This document shows positions 25,112 to 36,723 of a stretch of DNA of 64,000 nucleotides, piece by piece (position 1 is the stretch's first letter; each line of letters starts with the position of its first letter). The DNA comes from Neelides folsomi (lineage: Eukaryota; Arthropoda; Collembola; Neelipleona; Neelidae), in NCBI GenBank assembly GCA_034687125.1, contig JAQGBZ010000051.1, positions 62,001-126,000 on the forward strand. Reading direction: 5' to 3'. The notes under the pieces were generated by a model that saw only the letters and a program-made list of their open reading frames with translations, did no database searches and was not told where the DNA came from. The translations under genes were made by a program, and so were the position numbers.

Positions 25112-28100
25112 TTAATGCTTGTCAGCAAATGTTTTTGATTCGGGTAATTTAGCTAAACGCTTCATCATCCTGAGACCTTTGATGAGATTTTGAAGTTCTT
25201 TTTCCATACTCTTCAAATCCGGAGTTTCCTTTTGAATTTCTTCCTCTTTTTCATATTCTGTTCAATATAATATGTTAGATTTATTTTTAAGCATAAATTA
25301 AACATGAATAATTAGTAATTACTTAAACAATAGTCAATAAATATACCAAGAATTTTTGCTTCAATTGAATCCATTTGATCTGCCAACATGTCCTGTTGCT
25401 GCTCAATTTCTTTACAGAGATTTACTCTGCATTTCTCTGGAGTGATTCTTTCAGGGAGTTGAATCTCACTAAAAACATTAAAAACTCTTATCAGATATAT
25501 GGAATATTGAAAACTTTCAATTAAGTTTTTAACAATAAAAATATTCAGATTTGAAAAATAATTAAATTATTCAATCCTTACAATGCTGAAATGGTAGGAA
25601 TATTAGCAGAAGGTTCGGGCAAAACAGGGTCAGTGAAGAAATCATCATTGAATATATTGAGATCAGCAATATCAGTATCATCAATTTCTTTGGGCATAAC
25701 ATTGGCAAGCGAATCAAGGTTATTTGCTTCTTTCTCCAAAACTTTGTCAAGAAAACTTTCATTCACGGCGAGTTCCTCAGGTTGAGTTTCAGGTTCATCG
25801 ATCTTTGCTTCTTCGGCTGTTTTAACTTCAGGTTCCTGTACTTTTGAATCCTTTGATTGAACTTCTTGATCCATTTTCTCATCAACAATTTCATCTTTCT
25901 TTTCATCTACACTCAGAATTTGAGACAATTTGATAAATGCATCAAGACCTGCATCTTTAATTGGCTCATCCTTGGATTTATCATTAATTTCTTGTTTAGC
26001 CGAATCTTCAATTTTATCAACAAGTTCAACTTGCTTTTCTTCAACAACTAATTTTTCTTCTGCCAATTTATCTTCGACCAATTTATCTTCGCCGAATTCA
26101 TCTTCGACCAATTTTTCTTTAACTAATTTTACTTCGGATAATTTTTCATCTATTTTTTCTTCCACGACTACAGTTTTGTCATCTTTTTGTCCTTGAATCA
26201 ATTGAGATTCTTTTTCCTTCTCTTGTACAGAATTTTTCGAAGGTTCGACAATTTCGAAAGGAATTTTATTTTGGGCCAGTAAACGTTCCCTTTTAAGCTT
26301 TTCCTCTTGAACCATAGCATGACTCGTACCGGGCTTTTCGTCCTCAGGTTTGCTTGTAGTTGTACTCAAATCGATATTCGACGGGATGGTTTTCATTGCG
26401 GCCATATGAAGAGAATTCATTCTTGCTGCAGAAGCCGATGAAGCCATACATTTTGCCTTCATTCGATCTTTCAGTTGCTCAGCGTAGGCTTTTGGATCGT
26501 CAGGATGAGCTTTTAGAAGACGTCTCAAAATGGCTCGATAGTTCTTTTGGAATAATTCCATATTGAGTTGATCATTTGCAGTTGGAGGAGGTTTTGCCCA
26601 TTGATACAACTTCGGATGTTCCACTTGATCAGTCGCCAGTTTCATTTTGATTTGAGTAGATCGCAAATAATTCTTTACTGTAAACAACTTTTCAATGAGT
26701 TCGTGACATGACTTGAGACGCTTTTGAACACTTGGCTCCAATTTTGAAACATTGGCAAATCTAATGACAATCAAATTAATTTAATGTTAACTGCTAATAA
26801 ACTAATATTGAATTATTAATAAAATTAGATAAATTGTATTAAATAAAATACATAGGTGAAAAAAATCTTACGTGGGAAGATTTCCTTTTCTAAAGAATTC
26901 TGCACCCCATTCGTGTCTTGCTGAACTTCGAACATTTAAAGGATCTTTACAAGAAGCACAAACGTAGTAATTTTCAAGTTGAGTTTCATCTTGAATTCCA
27001 AAACAATTCCCATGTTGCCAACATTGACATTGTTCACACTAAAACCAATTAATAATGATATTAGATAAGAAATTAGATTAATGGTTTAAGATTTGGATTT
27101 CTAAAATTAAAACCTTAATTTTTTTAAATAATATATTAAATTATGAACTTACTTGAATCATAAGACCAAATTCGTCCTTTGACTCGCATTCACAATTGAT
27201 GATGTCCACACTCACGTCTTTAATGTTAAGGTCGGATTTGAATTTATAAGGAATTTTTTTCTCAAATGATTTTTTCCGAAGATTAGCAATTCTTCTAGAA
27301 CTCAAGCCATTCAACAGCGTTTCCATTTTAATATCCTTTCCCGACTTCTTCCTATAAGGTCTAGTTATAAAGAATCTCCTCGCCAGTGTCGATGATCCTC
27401 TCCTTGCCAACTTCCGACGTCCGACCTCATGTGAATTTTCATCACCTTCAACTTCATCCCCATCGACCTTCGCAGATTCCTCACCACAAGCGTCTTCATT
27501 CGGAGTGACCGGGTCTTGAACTTGGCACGATTCTTCGTTCCTCACAGACAAACTATCTTTCCTTCGGCTCCTCATGACATGACTCGAATTAGAAACCTTT
27601 TCCTGTTGTTCCTTATTCTGTGATTTGGTTTTCTTCATTTCTTCAATCAAATCAACATTCATTTTGTCCAATTTAATCGTCATTTCCTTTTTATTCATCG
27701 ATACTTCTTGAGTCTCTTCATTCCCATCTTCTTTAACTGGAACTTCTTCATGGGACTCTACAACAACATGAGTTTTTGATTTATTTACTGTTGAACATCT
27801 TCTCGATGAAGATTTCTTTATTGGAGGTTCTTGTTGCTGGATTGGTTGTTGTTGTTCTGGAACTTCATTCTCAATAGGAATGGGCTCATTTGAAGACTGA
27901 GGAACTTGTGATGTTTGTGGAGGAGTATAAGGGAAAACTGGAAAATGATAATCGTCATATTCATTAAGTCTTTCATTTCGAGCTTTAGCAAGTTCAACAA
28001 CATTTGCAATTTTCTTCTGTCCTTGTGATTTAATCTCAGGATGGTAATGCTTTAAATGCATTTGCAAAAGTGAATCTTTCCTGAAATTTTTCCCGCAATT

Positions 28101-30090
28101 TAAAATGGGACAAATCCATCCGCCATCGGGACTCTGTTGAATGAACACATTTTTCCCTTCAGCATCAACAAAACCTGAGTCGAGACGAGAAGGAGTTGAA
28201 GGTGTTGAGAGGAGAGCGGACAAATGAGCAAATGCATATTCTTTTACTGGAGTTTTCAAAATTGATGGTGACTCAAGAGCCAAATCTTCTTTTTTGAACT
28301 CAAATGGTGCCTTGAAATTTGATTTCTTTTTCTTCACAATTTTGTCTGCTTTCGGAATGGTTTCGGTTAGTGTTTCAATTGTGTTAGATTCCTAAAAATT
28401 TTAAAAATATAAATCAAATATAATCATATAATCAGTCAGGAATTTAAAATTGATTAATTTAACATGACATAGATTTAAATGGATAAATGTAATAAATGAT
28501 GAATACCTCATGAGTTTCAACAGGTAAATTACCCTTTTCAATACTTTTGGTGGACCTTCTCTTTTTAGGAATCAATTTCAAACGATTTGGAATTTCGGCT
28601 TCAGGCTCTTGTTTAACTTCGACAATTTCATCTGGTAAGGTTGTATTTAATTCTCCTGGTTTGACAGTTTTTGTTAATTCCGATGGAACCAACAAAGACT
28701 TTTTCTTCTTTTTTGCACTTTTCTCTTCTTCTTCAGAAAATGACTTTTGGGGTCGTTTAAGTAGCAAAGAATAATCGTAAATGTTTCGTTTTCTCTTTCC
28801 AAGCTCTGTCGTGACGGGAGAAAACATTGAATAAGGTTGAAGAGAAGATATTGGAGGAGTTGAAGGCAAAGGCAATAAATCAGGTATAAGAAGGTGTGAA
28901 GGCTCCTGTTGTTCAACTTTTATTTCAACTTCACCAGGAACAGAAGTTGTCAGAGTTGCTTTGATGTTTTTTAATTGCTCTTTTGACTCAATCGATGGCC
29001 TTCCCCTTTTCCCAGTCCCACTATGGGTTGTAGATTTGATCAAAGTAGGAATTGGCTTGGTCCAGGGTTTAAGCGAAGAAGTTTGAACTGGAATTGGTAA
29101 ATTGGTTGAAGTAGAAGGTTCATTTATGGGAAGTGGTGGAATTGGTTCTGGAAACTCCACTTCTGGTATTATAATTGGAGGGCCGTCGTCTTCCGTCTTG
29201 TCTTTCGAAGTTCGACTTACAAGACGTGTCAACCTTTTGGTTTTGAATATTTGATTGTACTTCTTTTTCCACTTAATTCCATCGTCAAATAGGATTTCAT
29301 AATAATCTAAAAATATAAAACAATTACATTGAATTTCATTATTGATACCAATTAGATTCGCTATGGAAAACGGAATTGAAAAATATTTAATACTTAATTG
29401 ATTAATTAATGCTATACCATTTGGTAATATTGAGTGAATGACACCAGGATATCGCTGCCCATCATTTCCCCAAGATGCTTCAACCTTTTCGTTGATCTTA
29501 AATTGCATTCTGTAAATAATGAAAATCTGATTATATTCTTTATATTCTATCAAAACAGTAAACCTAAAAGAAATTCATCAATATAAAATTTCGACATTTA
29601 TAATTAATTTTATAATTTCATACTTGACAATATTTGTATTGACAGTTGGACGAAGTCGTTCGCTGTCCATTTTAATTCGTTCATCAAATCGAGCCGACCA
29701 ATTTTCAAAATGCACCACAACTTCATTTTCTGCCGGTTTGACTTCCACGACCTTTGCTGGATACCATTTATCCATATTTGAAACATCTCTCACTTCAAGT
29801 TTAATCCCTGGTTCATAAACAGCGATTTTCCCAGTCTTCTCATCAACGTAAGCCTTGATCACTCTATCACCCTTTTTAATGATCTTCGGAGCAGCATCAG
29901 CTGAAGGTTTAACATCTTCGCCTTCTTTTTTCTCTCTTTTCTTTTGAATATTTTGAACCTTCTTGACTGGTTTAATTTCCAATTCGCTTGAATGACTCTC
30001 CGACTTCTCTTTCGGCTTGGTCAATTTTTGCTCTGTGCTTGCTCTCCCTCTTTTCTTTTCCTTCGATTTGTCTTCTTCGACCAACTCCAT
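25112..30090 (-). CDS. Phf20: PHF20/MBD-R2-like chromatin reader
   Basis: Eight coding exons (30090-29624, 29509-29418, 29306-28507, 28391-27153, 27038-26872, 26760-25582, 25468-25347, 25257-25112) give 1403 aa. In order: a Lys/Glu-rich N-terminus; a Tudor domain at ~93-150 (KWYPAKVVEV, VHFENWSARFDE); a second Tudor/Agenet domain at ~158-212 (VEASWGNDGQRYPGVI, YYEILFDDGIK); a C2H2 finger at ~547-570 (CPILNCGKNF, HLKHYH); a complete PHD finger starting at ~853 (CECESKDEFGLMIQCEQC, CWQHGNCFG, YYVCASC); a long acidic Lys/Glu/Val region with imperfect KLVEDK repeats; and a helical C-terminus. This architecture is that of PHF20, PHF20L1 and fly MBD-R2, subunits of the NSL histone acetyltransferase complex that reads methylated lysines at promoters. 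A splice acceptor just upstream of the ATG and a donor near 30190 suggest a 5'UTR intron. It ends 350 bases from malic enzyme's alternative exon. Confidence 0.9.
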
Positions 30091-30192
30091 CTCCTTTTAA
30101 GATTAAAATCATTAAAATGATGATTAAATTCTATTATACTGAAGCATAAGTAAGGTGTTATAATTTGTATCATATATGAATTTTAATTACCA

Positions 30193-30840
30193 GGCATAGG
30201 CTTGGAGTGTTGGAAGTCCTGACGCACTGACGCAATTTATTAAGGCTCGTTTCAATCAAGTTTGCAAAACACAAAACTTGATTTTGCCACGAGTTTTCCT
30301 ATATGAAGATATTTCGAAGATTTAATATAAAATAGAATAATACCCCTTAATAAGCCTAACAATTAATGACTTTTGCAGATTATTTGCAGATTAGCAAAAA
30401 GATATGAACAAGAACAATGGAATATTCAGAATACTTATTTAATAATAAAATCGAAAAAGAGCAAGCGATGAAATTAAATATGCCGCATTGTCTTCACGAG
30501 GCTTTCCTATATGTTAAACACTGTATTGGCTATACACATCTATTCTCAATATATCCGTCCTATATTACGAAAGGAAAAATTCTGAGTCAGGAATCAACCA
30601 ACTTGTTTTAAAATTTATAACTCAACTCAAAGGCTTTTATGGATGAAGGTGTGAAAAATGAGATATATTATGTAAAGAGGATTTTGTTTAATATTTTAAC
30701 ACATATCCAGATGGGGGGTTTGGCCAAGGTGGTTTGACGGTGGGAGTTATCATATGAGAGGTCACATGAAACTTCTTGAGGTACTCTTCTGCGTTCATAT
30801 AGAATTCATAGTTGAATTCAACGACAGAGGAAGAAAGGCA
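30193..30840. other. Head-to-head promoter region of the PHF20-like and LAMP-like genes
   Basis: The interval lies between the probable 5' exon of the minus-strand gene (about 30193-30300) and that of the plus-strand gene (about 30840-30927). A short open frame at 30417-30611 shows no motif and no splice logic. No TATA box is evident. Confidence 0.45.
30254..30283. repeat. Perfect 10-base inverted repeat, 10-base loop
   Basis: AATCAAGTTT and AAACTTGATT are separated by ten bases. It lies in the likely 5' untranslated or core promoter part of the PHF20-like gene and could be a protein-binding palindrome or an RNA hairpin. Confidence 0.6.
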
Positions 30841-30927
30841 GAAAGGCATTTATTTAGCTTCCACTTGCTTCATTAAGACTTTTTCTTATTTATTGTTCAC
30901 TTGTCTTCAACGACTGTCTTTTCCATT

Positions 30928-31007
30928 GTAAGCTGTTGTTACAATTATTGTCAGCCATTTTGATTTAACAATATTTGTCACATTACTTTAATTTCATTTC
31001 TCTTTAG
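30928..31007 (+). other. 5'UTR intron of the LAMP-like gene
   Basis: A donor (CATTGTAAGC) and acceptor (TTTCTCTTTAG) 80 bases apart lie upstream of the start codon at 31100. The flanking sequence is non-coding. Confidence 0.5.
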
Positions 31008-31099
31008 ATTGGAACGTAAAAAGTGAGGAGGCAGCTCAAGACGGAGTAGACGGAGTTCATTGTTCTTATCAGCTTCGGATTCTCCATTATAATTAGACA

Positions 31100-33267
31100 A
31101 TGGCTTCGAAGTTAATTCTCTTATTCGCTCTCGCTGTATTTGTTAATGGTGAGGAACCATCAAGAATGGATTGACAATTAAATTAATATAGAATTAATAT
31201 TATTTTTATTTACTAATTTGAGCTCTAAAATATATCGTGGGTTTTGGAGAATTTTAAAGCGTTTGTATCATATTTCGAACAATTATTAAATGGGAAATAT
31301 AAAGTTTATTAAGTAGCAATCAATGATCCTGCATTCGAAATATTTTTTATAATGTTGAGCACTGGGGGTTGTGGATTTGTTTCTCTGCAATCACTGCAAC
31401 ATGACTCATCACAATTATAATGTGTGTATTAGATTAACATTAACATTACATTTCAGACATTTTTGTTACATTATAGGAAGTTAGCTCGTTGGTAAAGTCC
31501 AAGCATTTTTTTATAGATCGTAAAACATAACACACAATTGAATTTTTCGACTTGGCATTTTTCGAGTCTAAGGTTTAACTTGTTTCAATGTTCTTTCCCT
31601 ATTCGCCAAGGACAAATAATTGTTCTTCCTCAAATGATAAACTCTTTTCTTGTAAGTAATAAATATATCGATGATTAATTATTAATTATTTTCTTATTTT
31701 CAGCTCAAACTCCGCCATTAAAAGAAACAACTTCTTTGCCAACTGATTCCACCACCCTTATGCCCATAGATAAAAATACGACCGTAATTACTACAACTAA
31801 AGCTACAACTACAACTACGACGACAACTCCAGAAACAACAACTCCAGAAACTACAACTCCAAAAACGACCACTCCAAAAACAACAACCCCATCAACTCCA
31901 GCCCCAACTACAACGACTCCCGTACCATCGGTTCCTTTCCCAAATAATGTTGGAAATTGGAGTGTAACCGAAAAAGACCACACATGCATTAACGTCACAG
32001 GAGCTTTCGAGATCAATGTTTCATACCAGTCAGGAAAGGTATAAGAGATATAAAAGAATATAACACATAACAATATTAAGATTAGAGATTATTTTTACTA
32101 ACTTTAAATAATTTAAGATCGGATAATAGATTTAAATTAATAAATTCATTTATAATTCTTAAAGGATAAGAAGTTGGAAAAGATTGTCGTTCCGGCCAAT
32201 GCCAAGGCCTCAGGTTCATGTGGAAATGATACTCAAACAATGGAACTCAAATGGCTCGTAACATACGTCAATGTCACAACTAATGAGACGGTCAACCAAG
32301 AAGACTCCATTGTTTTAACTTTTAAAGAAAAGGAAGCAACCGGGAAGGAAGCCAATTTTGGTCTCGACCATTTTACAGCTCTGCTCTACAGTGACAAGTT
32401 TGGAGGTCGGACTCACCAAAATTTTCCAATATTCCTTTTAGCTTCCTTAAATACACCTAGAGATAGGAGAAGGACTTTGATGTTGATTTTCATTATTCCA
32501 ATATTTTATTTTCTCTCGGATAGTTGTGACTGGGAGCCTTCTTCTTTCGGACCCTTACCAAACGCCTCTGAACCATTCGTTCCAATGCAAGAAGGAAATG
32601 ACTTTGAAGCCCAAAGAGGGAGAGTCCCCTTTTACCATCACGACCGCCTCGCTCCAGTTCGAAGCATTCCGATCCACAGACGATTCTCATAAGACATTTG
32701 GAGAAGGTGAGTCATTCAGTTAACGTTGGACTCAATTGATAAGATTACTACTTATAGCAATTATATACCATTTTTAAACAGCTTAGCTAACTTTTAAACA
32801 TGTTCTTTTAAACTGTCTGTCATTATATGTATTATTTTACACACTTTAAATAATTGATAATATTTATTTAATAAACCAAATGAGAAACATTTGGACTTCA
32901 ATATTAGCAATGTGGAGATTTCAGATCATCTTGTCATGGTGTCTGTAGATATTTAATAATTTAATCTTTTGTGGATGCAACTGCGTTGAGCTTAAATAAT
33001 CCTCCTTGAACCAGCTTTAATATTCCCCCAATGAGAGTGTTGCTTCATCCTCATTCATTAGTTTTAACATTGACGAGTGGTAAACTGACAAGGAATTTAC
33101 ATGTGCATTTTGATTGTTTCACAGTTGTCAATTGTGAGTTGGATGATACGACTGACACGGTGCCGATTGTGATTGGAGCTCTTCTTGCCGGACTCGTCGT
33201 ACTCGTCCTTATTGCCTATCTTTTCGGAAGAAGAAGGTCCCGTGCACGTGGATACCAAAGCGTTTAA
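31100..33267 (+). CDS. Lamp1: LAMP-like lysosomal membrane glycoprotein
   Basis: Five exons (31100-31148, 31704-32038, 32165-32405, 32524-32706, 33125-33267) give 316 aa. A signal peptide (MASKLILLFALAVFVNA) is followed by a Thr/Pro-rich mucin-like stretch (~25-90, repeated TTTP units), a luminal LAMP domain with N-glycosylation sites and the paired cysteines of CINVTG, SGSCGND, SFQCKKE and NCELDD, a transmembrane helix (VPIVIGALLAGLVVLVLIAY) and a short basic tail ending GYQSV. GYxx plus a hydrophobic residue is the classic lysosomal sorting signal bound by AP complexes. LAMPs line the lysosomal membrane and serve in its integrity and fusion. The donor of exon 3 is the least certain junction: GGAG/GTCGG was chosen because it keeps phase, but TACA/GTGACA would too. 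Length is short of vertebrate LAMPs because there is one luminal domain, not two. Confidence 0.88.
31149..31703 (+). other. Intron 1 of the LAMP-like gene
   Basis: A 555-base intron splitting signal peptide from mucin-like region. No internal gene is seen. Confidence 0.85.
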
Positions 33268-33802
33268 ATTCACACTTCTTCGTCGTCTCTTAGCTTCATC
33301 GCACTTTTTATCTAAACCTTTCAATTATACAGCTTTTTAATCATCCAGCTATGTATATGAATAATTATATAATTGTTTCTCTCTTTGATTTATTTAAATT
33401 TCAAATTTTCAGAATAATTATTGGAATTTATTGTTTTTGAGTTAACACTTTAAGCAAAATCTGAGTTTATTGGCATATAAATTTTAGATGATTATTTATA
33501 TGCGACTTTAACATTTCTTTCATTTCTTTCGATAAAACGATAAATAGACTGCAGAACTTACTTAAATTATTATCAAAATATCTTTACGTGTGTTACAGAA
33601 TATAAGCACCGTTAATTGAACAATTTTTAAGTGTTATGATGCGATACTAATTATATAGGTAGTAATAGTTATTGTAAAATACGGATGTCGAGATTTCTTC
33701 CTCATATCGAAAATTTAATACAAGAAAAAAGTCGAATAATTTGAATATATAAATTATCAAAGTAGTAATTAGTATATTAAAAGCAAATCAAAATAATTAA
33801 TA

Positions 33803-33990
33803 GGTCAGTTTACAAATTCTTGGCACACCTCGCCATAACATTTAAAAAGAAACAGTATTTTGGAATATTGAATTTCTAAATTACTCCAAGGATTTTTAAA
33901 ACGTTGAATGTAAATCAAACGTCAAATTCTGCTCCTATTTTAAAACATTTAAAAGAGTTTGTGCGGTATGCCAGGAATTTCTAAATTGGG
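33803..33990. mobile_element. Short non-autonomous element (MITE-like)
   Basis: Terminal inverted repeats 33807-33829 and 33965-33987 match at 19 of 23 bases (core AAATTCxTGGCAxACC). The unit is about 190 bases, AT-rich inside and non-coding. The superfamily is not determined; target duplications are unclear. Confidence 0.55.
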
Positions 33991-34339
33991 CAGTAGTGAT
34001 TTTTTAAATTATTTATTAATTTATTACACCGTTAATCATGGATTATCCATAAGATTGTTATTTGTTAACTAAATTCCTTTAATTTATTATTATTGGACTT
34101 AATGTTAGAAGTGGTTATTTATTCATCTATTCATAATAAAAGTATGATAAATTATATACGTATTATAAATATTTACCTAAACATTAAATATTCGATTAGC
34201 CGAATATGTAAAAAATTAAATACAACATATCCATAAACAATTAGTTTTTATTTCTGAATGAATTTCTAAATTCAATATGATAATTTCTTGATTTCATATT
34301 GTAAAATTATAATTAATTACATCTAATTTAATTATTAAA

Positions 34340-34736
34340 TGTGACATTCCAATGAAGAATAGGTTATCTCGGAATTAGATTCATTTCTAACGATTTTTAT
34401 CAAATAAATAATTTTAATGGACATTACGAATATAATGATAGTACATCAAATATAAGTTGTTCTTTATGGTAGATTATAATTGATAAGCAAATTTTCAATA
34501 AATATAATGAATTTGAGTGAGAAATGAGACAAAATAGAACTTTTGTCATCGATAGCGGAACAAAGAGAATCGCATTATGTAATTTGTCCATATTTCATTT
34601 TACGCGGAATAACCCATATTTGTTATAATAACGCTATGTCAAACGTCGATTAAAATTTTATGAAATTCCATTTCCAAAATCCACTACTAACGAATTAAAA
34701 ATTTCGAGATAACCTGTTCTTCTTTGAAATGTCACA
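34340..34736. mobile_element. 397-base MITE-like element
   Basis: Inverted repeats 34340-34376 and 34700-34736 match at 33 of 37 bases, starting TGTGACATT and including AGGTTATCTCG. The similarity trails on for about 15 more bases. The interior has no open frame. Flanks are ATTAAA on the left and TTTAAT a few bases to the right, so exact ends are uncertain. Confidence 0.7.
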
Positions 34737-35087
34737 AATGTATTTAATCCATCGTATGCAAGTTATATGAAATAGAATCTAACAACTTTGAAGTAATAAT
34801 TCATTGTGATGAAATAATGTTAAGAAATATGTTCCAATATTGTGTGTTTAATTACGATTGAGAATAATCACTTTATGATACGTTGTCATTTTATTTGCTG
34901 TTACGTACATGTTTACGATGTAAATATAAAAGTTACAATTTATCGTGCTCATCAATTTAAATTAACAAATTATATGGTAAGATTGTTGGATGTGTTTATA
35001 AATGAGAATAAACCTCTATAAAATGTCCAAAATTGTTTTAATTATATTTATTTGGATTTACAATACTTTCTGTATTATGGTAAAAAA

Positions 35088-36723
35088 TTATTTATTACAG
35101 TGTTTTAAAAATTCATCATGTAACTTTTGTGTTCTTTTCCAATTTTCCTTCAATTTCTCATTCGCCTCTTCGATCCAAAAGTTTATTAGATCATTTGATT
35201 TGAGCAATTGAAGTTTTAAAGGAATTTCAATTAGCAACGTACTTCGAATGGCCACCGTAACTTTATTTAGCTTTCCAACGACCATGCCAGAATTGCGAAA
35301 CCCAGCTTCCGTCGCAGAATGAATCTAAATAAAAAAAATGCACACAATTCATACGAGTGACGAAGTGACACAAAAATACACCAACAATGCCACTTGCTTC
35401 ATATTCAAAACTTAAGGTCAATGAATCTTAATTAGTTAATTAGGTTAAATATAAAAACTCACCAGCTTCTTCGCATATTCAAGATCTTTGCATTGTACAT
35501 GAAATATTGTCGGCTCGACTTTGAAAGTTATGGAAGTCTCTGGTCGTATGTTGGCTAAAACCTTCATGAATTCCTCATTATTAATTTCATCATGGGTTAC
35601 AAATAACCATTTGCACCCTTTCTTCCGTATCTTTTCAGCATTTGAGTCATCGTCCAAAATCTCATCTTCAGGTTTTGAGATCGAATCTGAAGATACATCA
35701 TTCTCCTATAATATAAAAACAAACAATATTAGGTATCATTCATATCATCAATAACGTCCATAAGGTAAAAAAAACTTTTACTAAACAATTCGTCATTTTA
35801 CACTAAAAAAATAATACAGTTCTTTATCCAAAATTCGTCATTCTCTCGTGCTTCTGAGCTCTGACTGATCGTTAGTAAAAAAAATCTCGTTTTTTACAAG
35901 ATCAGAGATTTAGCCTCATTAAATGAATCATATTTTTTCGCTAGTGAAATGTAAAATCTTTGTGCGAATTTAGTGAAATCACAATTAACGTCGTATGACA
36001 AGCTAATTACTGTCAACTCCTAAACGTCTCTGCAAAGATAAATAAACGTTAGCAGAAATGCTTCCAAAAATTGAAATTATTCGTATATTCGTACAGAGTC
36101 CATATTGAAAGGTAAACTAAATTCAAGAAAATCTTATATATTTTTACATGTACGTTTCTCATATTTTCTTTAATTAATTAATGGGATTGAATTTATTTAG
36201 TTAATTATATTAATCGCCATTACATTGACATTTGGTGAAGACTTCTGATGCGATGCGATGGGGGAAAGAGGAATTGTGTATGTGATTGAGAATAGAAGAA
36301 GAGTCGAAGGAGGGCGGGTGAATCGTTGTATGAGTAAAACGCAGATGATTCACATCCCATTCAGTCCCTATTATCTCCTATGTATCACATCGGAGCACGA
36401 GATTTTGAAACAGTTCTCCAACAAGTGCCAAAGGATCAATTCCTCGGCTCCGTTAGTTTAAATTAGGAATTAAGTTGAGTTAATTAGTTTAATTAGTTGT
36501 CCGAGACGTTACCTGTAATTTGGCTTACCTTTGTGAAGAGGATGGCTCTTCCGGAACAGGAACTTGTGGTGAAGTAGGAATCGGTGGAATTGATGGAGTG
36601 AACAAGTGGAACAATCCGACAATCCACCGACCCCTTCCGACTCTTGTCATCCGACTGTCCTCCCGTGAGTCCTTGTCTTTCTCGATTAACTTCAAACTGT
36701 TGATTGACCAAGCTCTTGGCCAT
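35088..36723 (-). CDS. TYW3: tRNA wybutosine-synthesizing protein 3 (TYW3) homologue
   Basis: Three exons (36723-36529, 35705-35463, 35324-35088), all phase 0, give 224 aa. TYW3 is the AdoMet-dependent methyltransferase that methylates N4 of the yW-86 intermediate on tRNA-Phe position 37, in the cytosol, during wybutosine synthesis. Recognisable blocks are DKSRKGSVD and YFTTSSCSGR near the N-terminus, CKWLFVTHDEI, FKVEPTIFHVQCKDLEYAKKL, and EAGFRNSGMVVGKLNKVTVA followed by IRSTLLIEIPL, all in the family order. The first exon begins MAKSLVNQQFEVNRERQ. An acidic Ser/Asp insert (SSDSISKPEDEILDDDSN) at the second exon start lengthens the region between the SSCSGR and WLFVTH blocks. Wybutosine protects the reading frame at UUU/UUC codons. 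Confidence 0.93.
35706..36528 (-). other. TYW3 intron 1
   Basis: An 823-base AT-rich intron. An open frame on the opposite strand at 36258-36461 has no recognisable motif and is not called. Confidence 0.8.

Larger units (their letters stand above)
33268..35087. other. AT-rich intergenic region carrying two inverted-repeat elements
   Basis: Apart from two MITE-like units listed separately, no exon or RNA gene was recognised between the convergent LAMP-like and TYW3 genes. Confidence 0.55.

Noticed and set aside
25930-26196. Plus-strand Ser/Asn-rich open frame
   Set aside because: Antisense of the Lys/Glu repeats of the PHF20-like gene; no splice sites or motif of its own.
31705-32073. Long minus-strand open frame rich in valine and glycine
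   Set aside because: It is the exact antisense of the Thr/Pro-rich mucin region of the LAMP-like gene; ACA/ACT codons read backwards give Val/Cys/Ser without stops.
32174-32692. Single 172-codon open frame through the LAMP-like gene
   Set aside because: It reads through the intron at 32406-32523; only the spliced model restores the cysteine pattern and joins the transmembrane exon.
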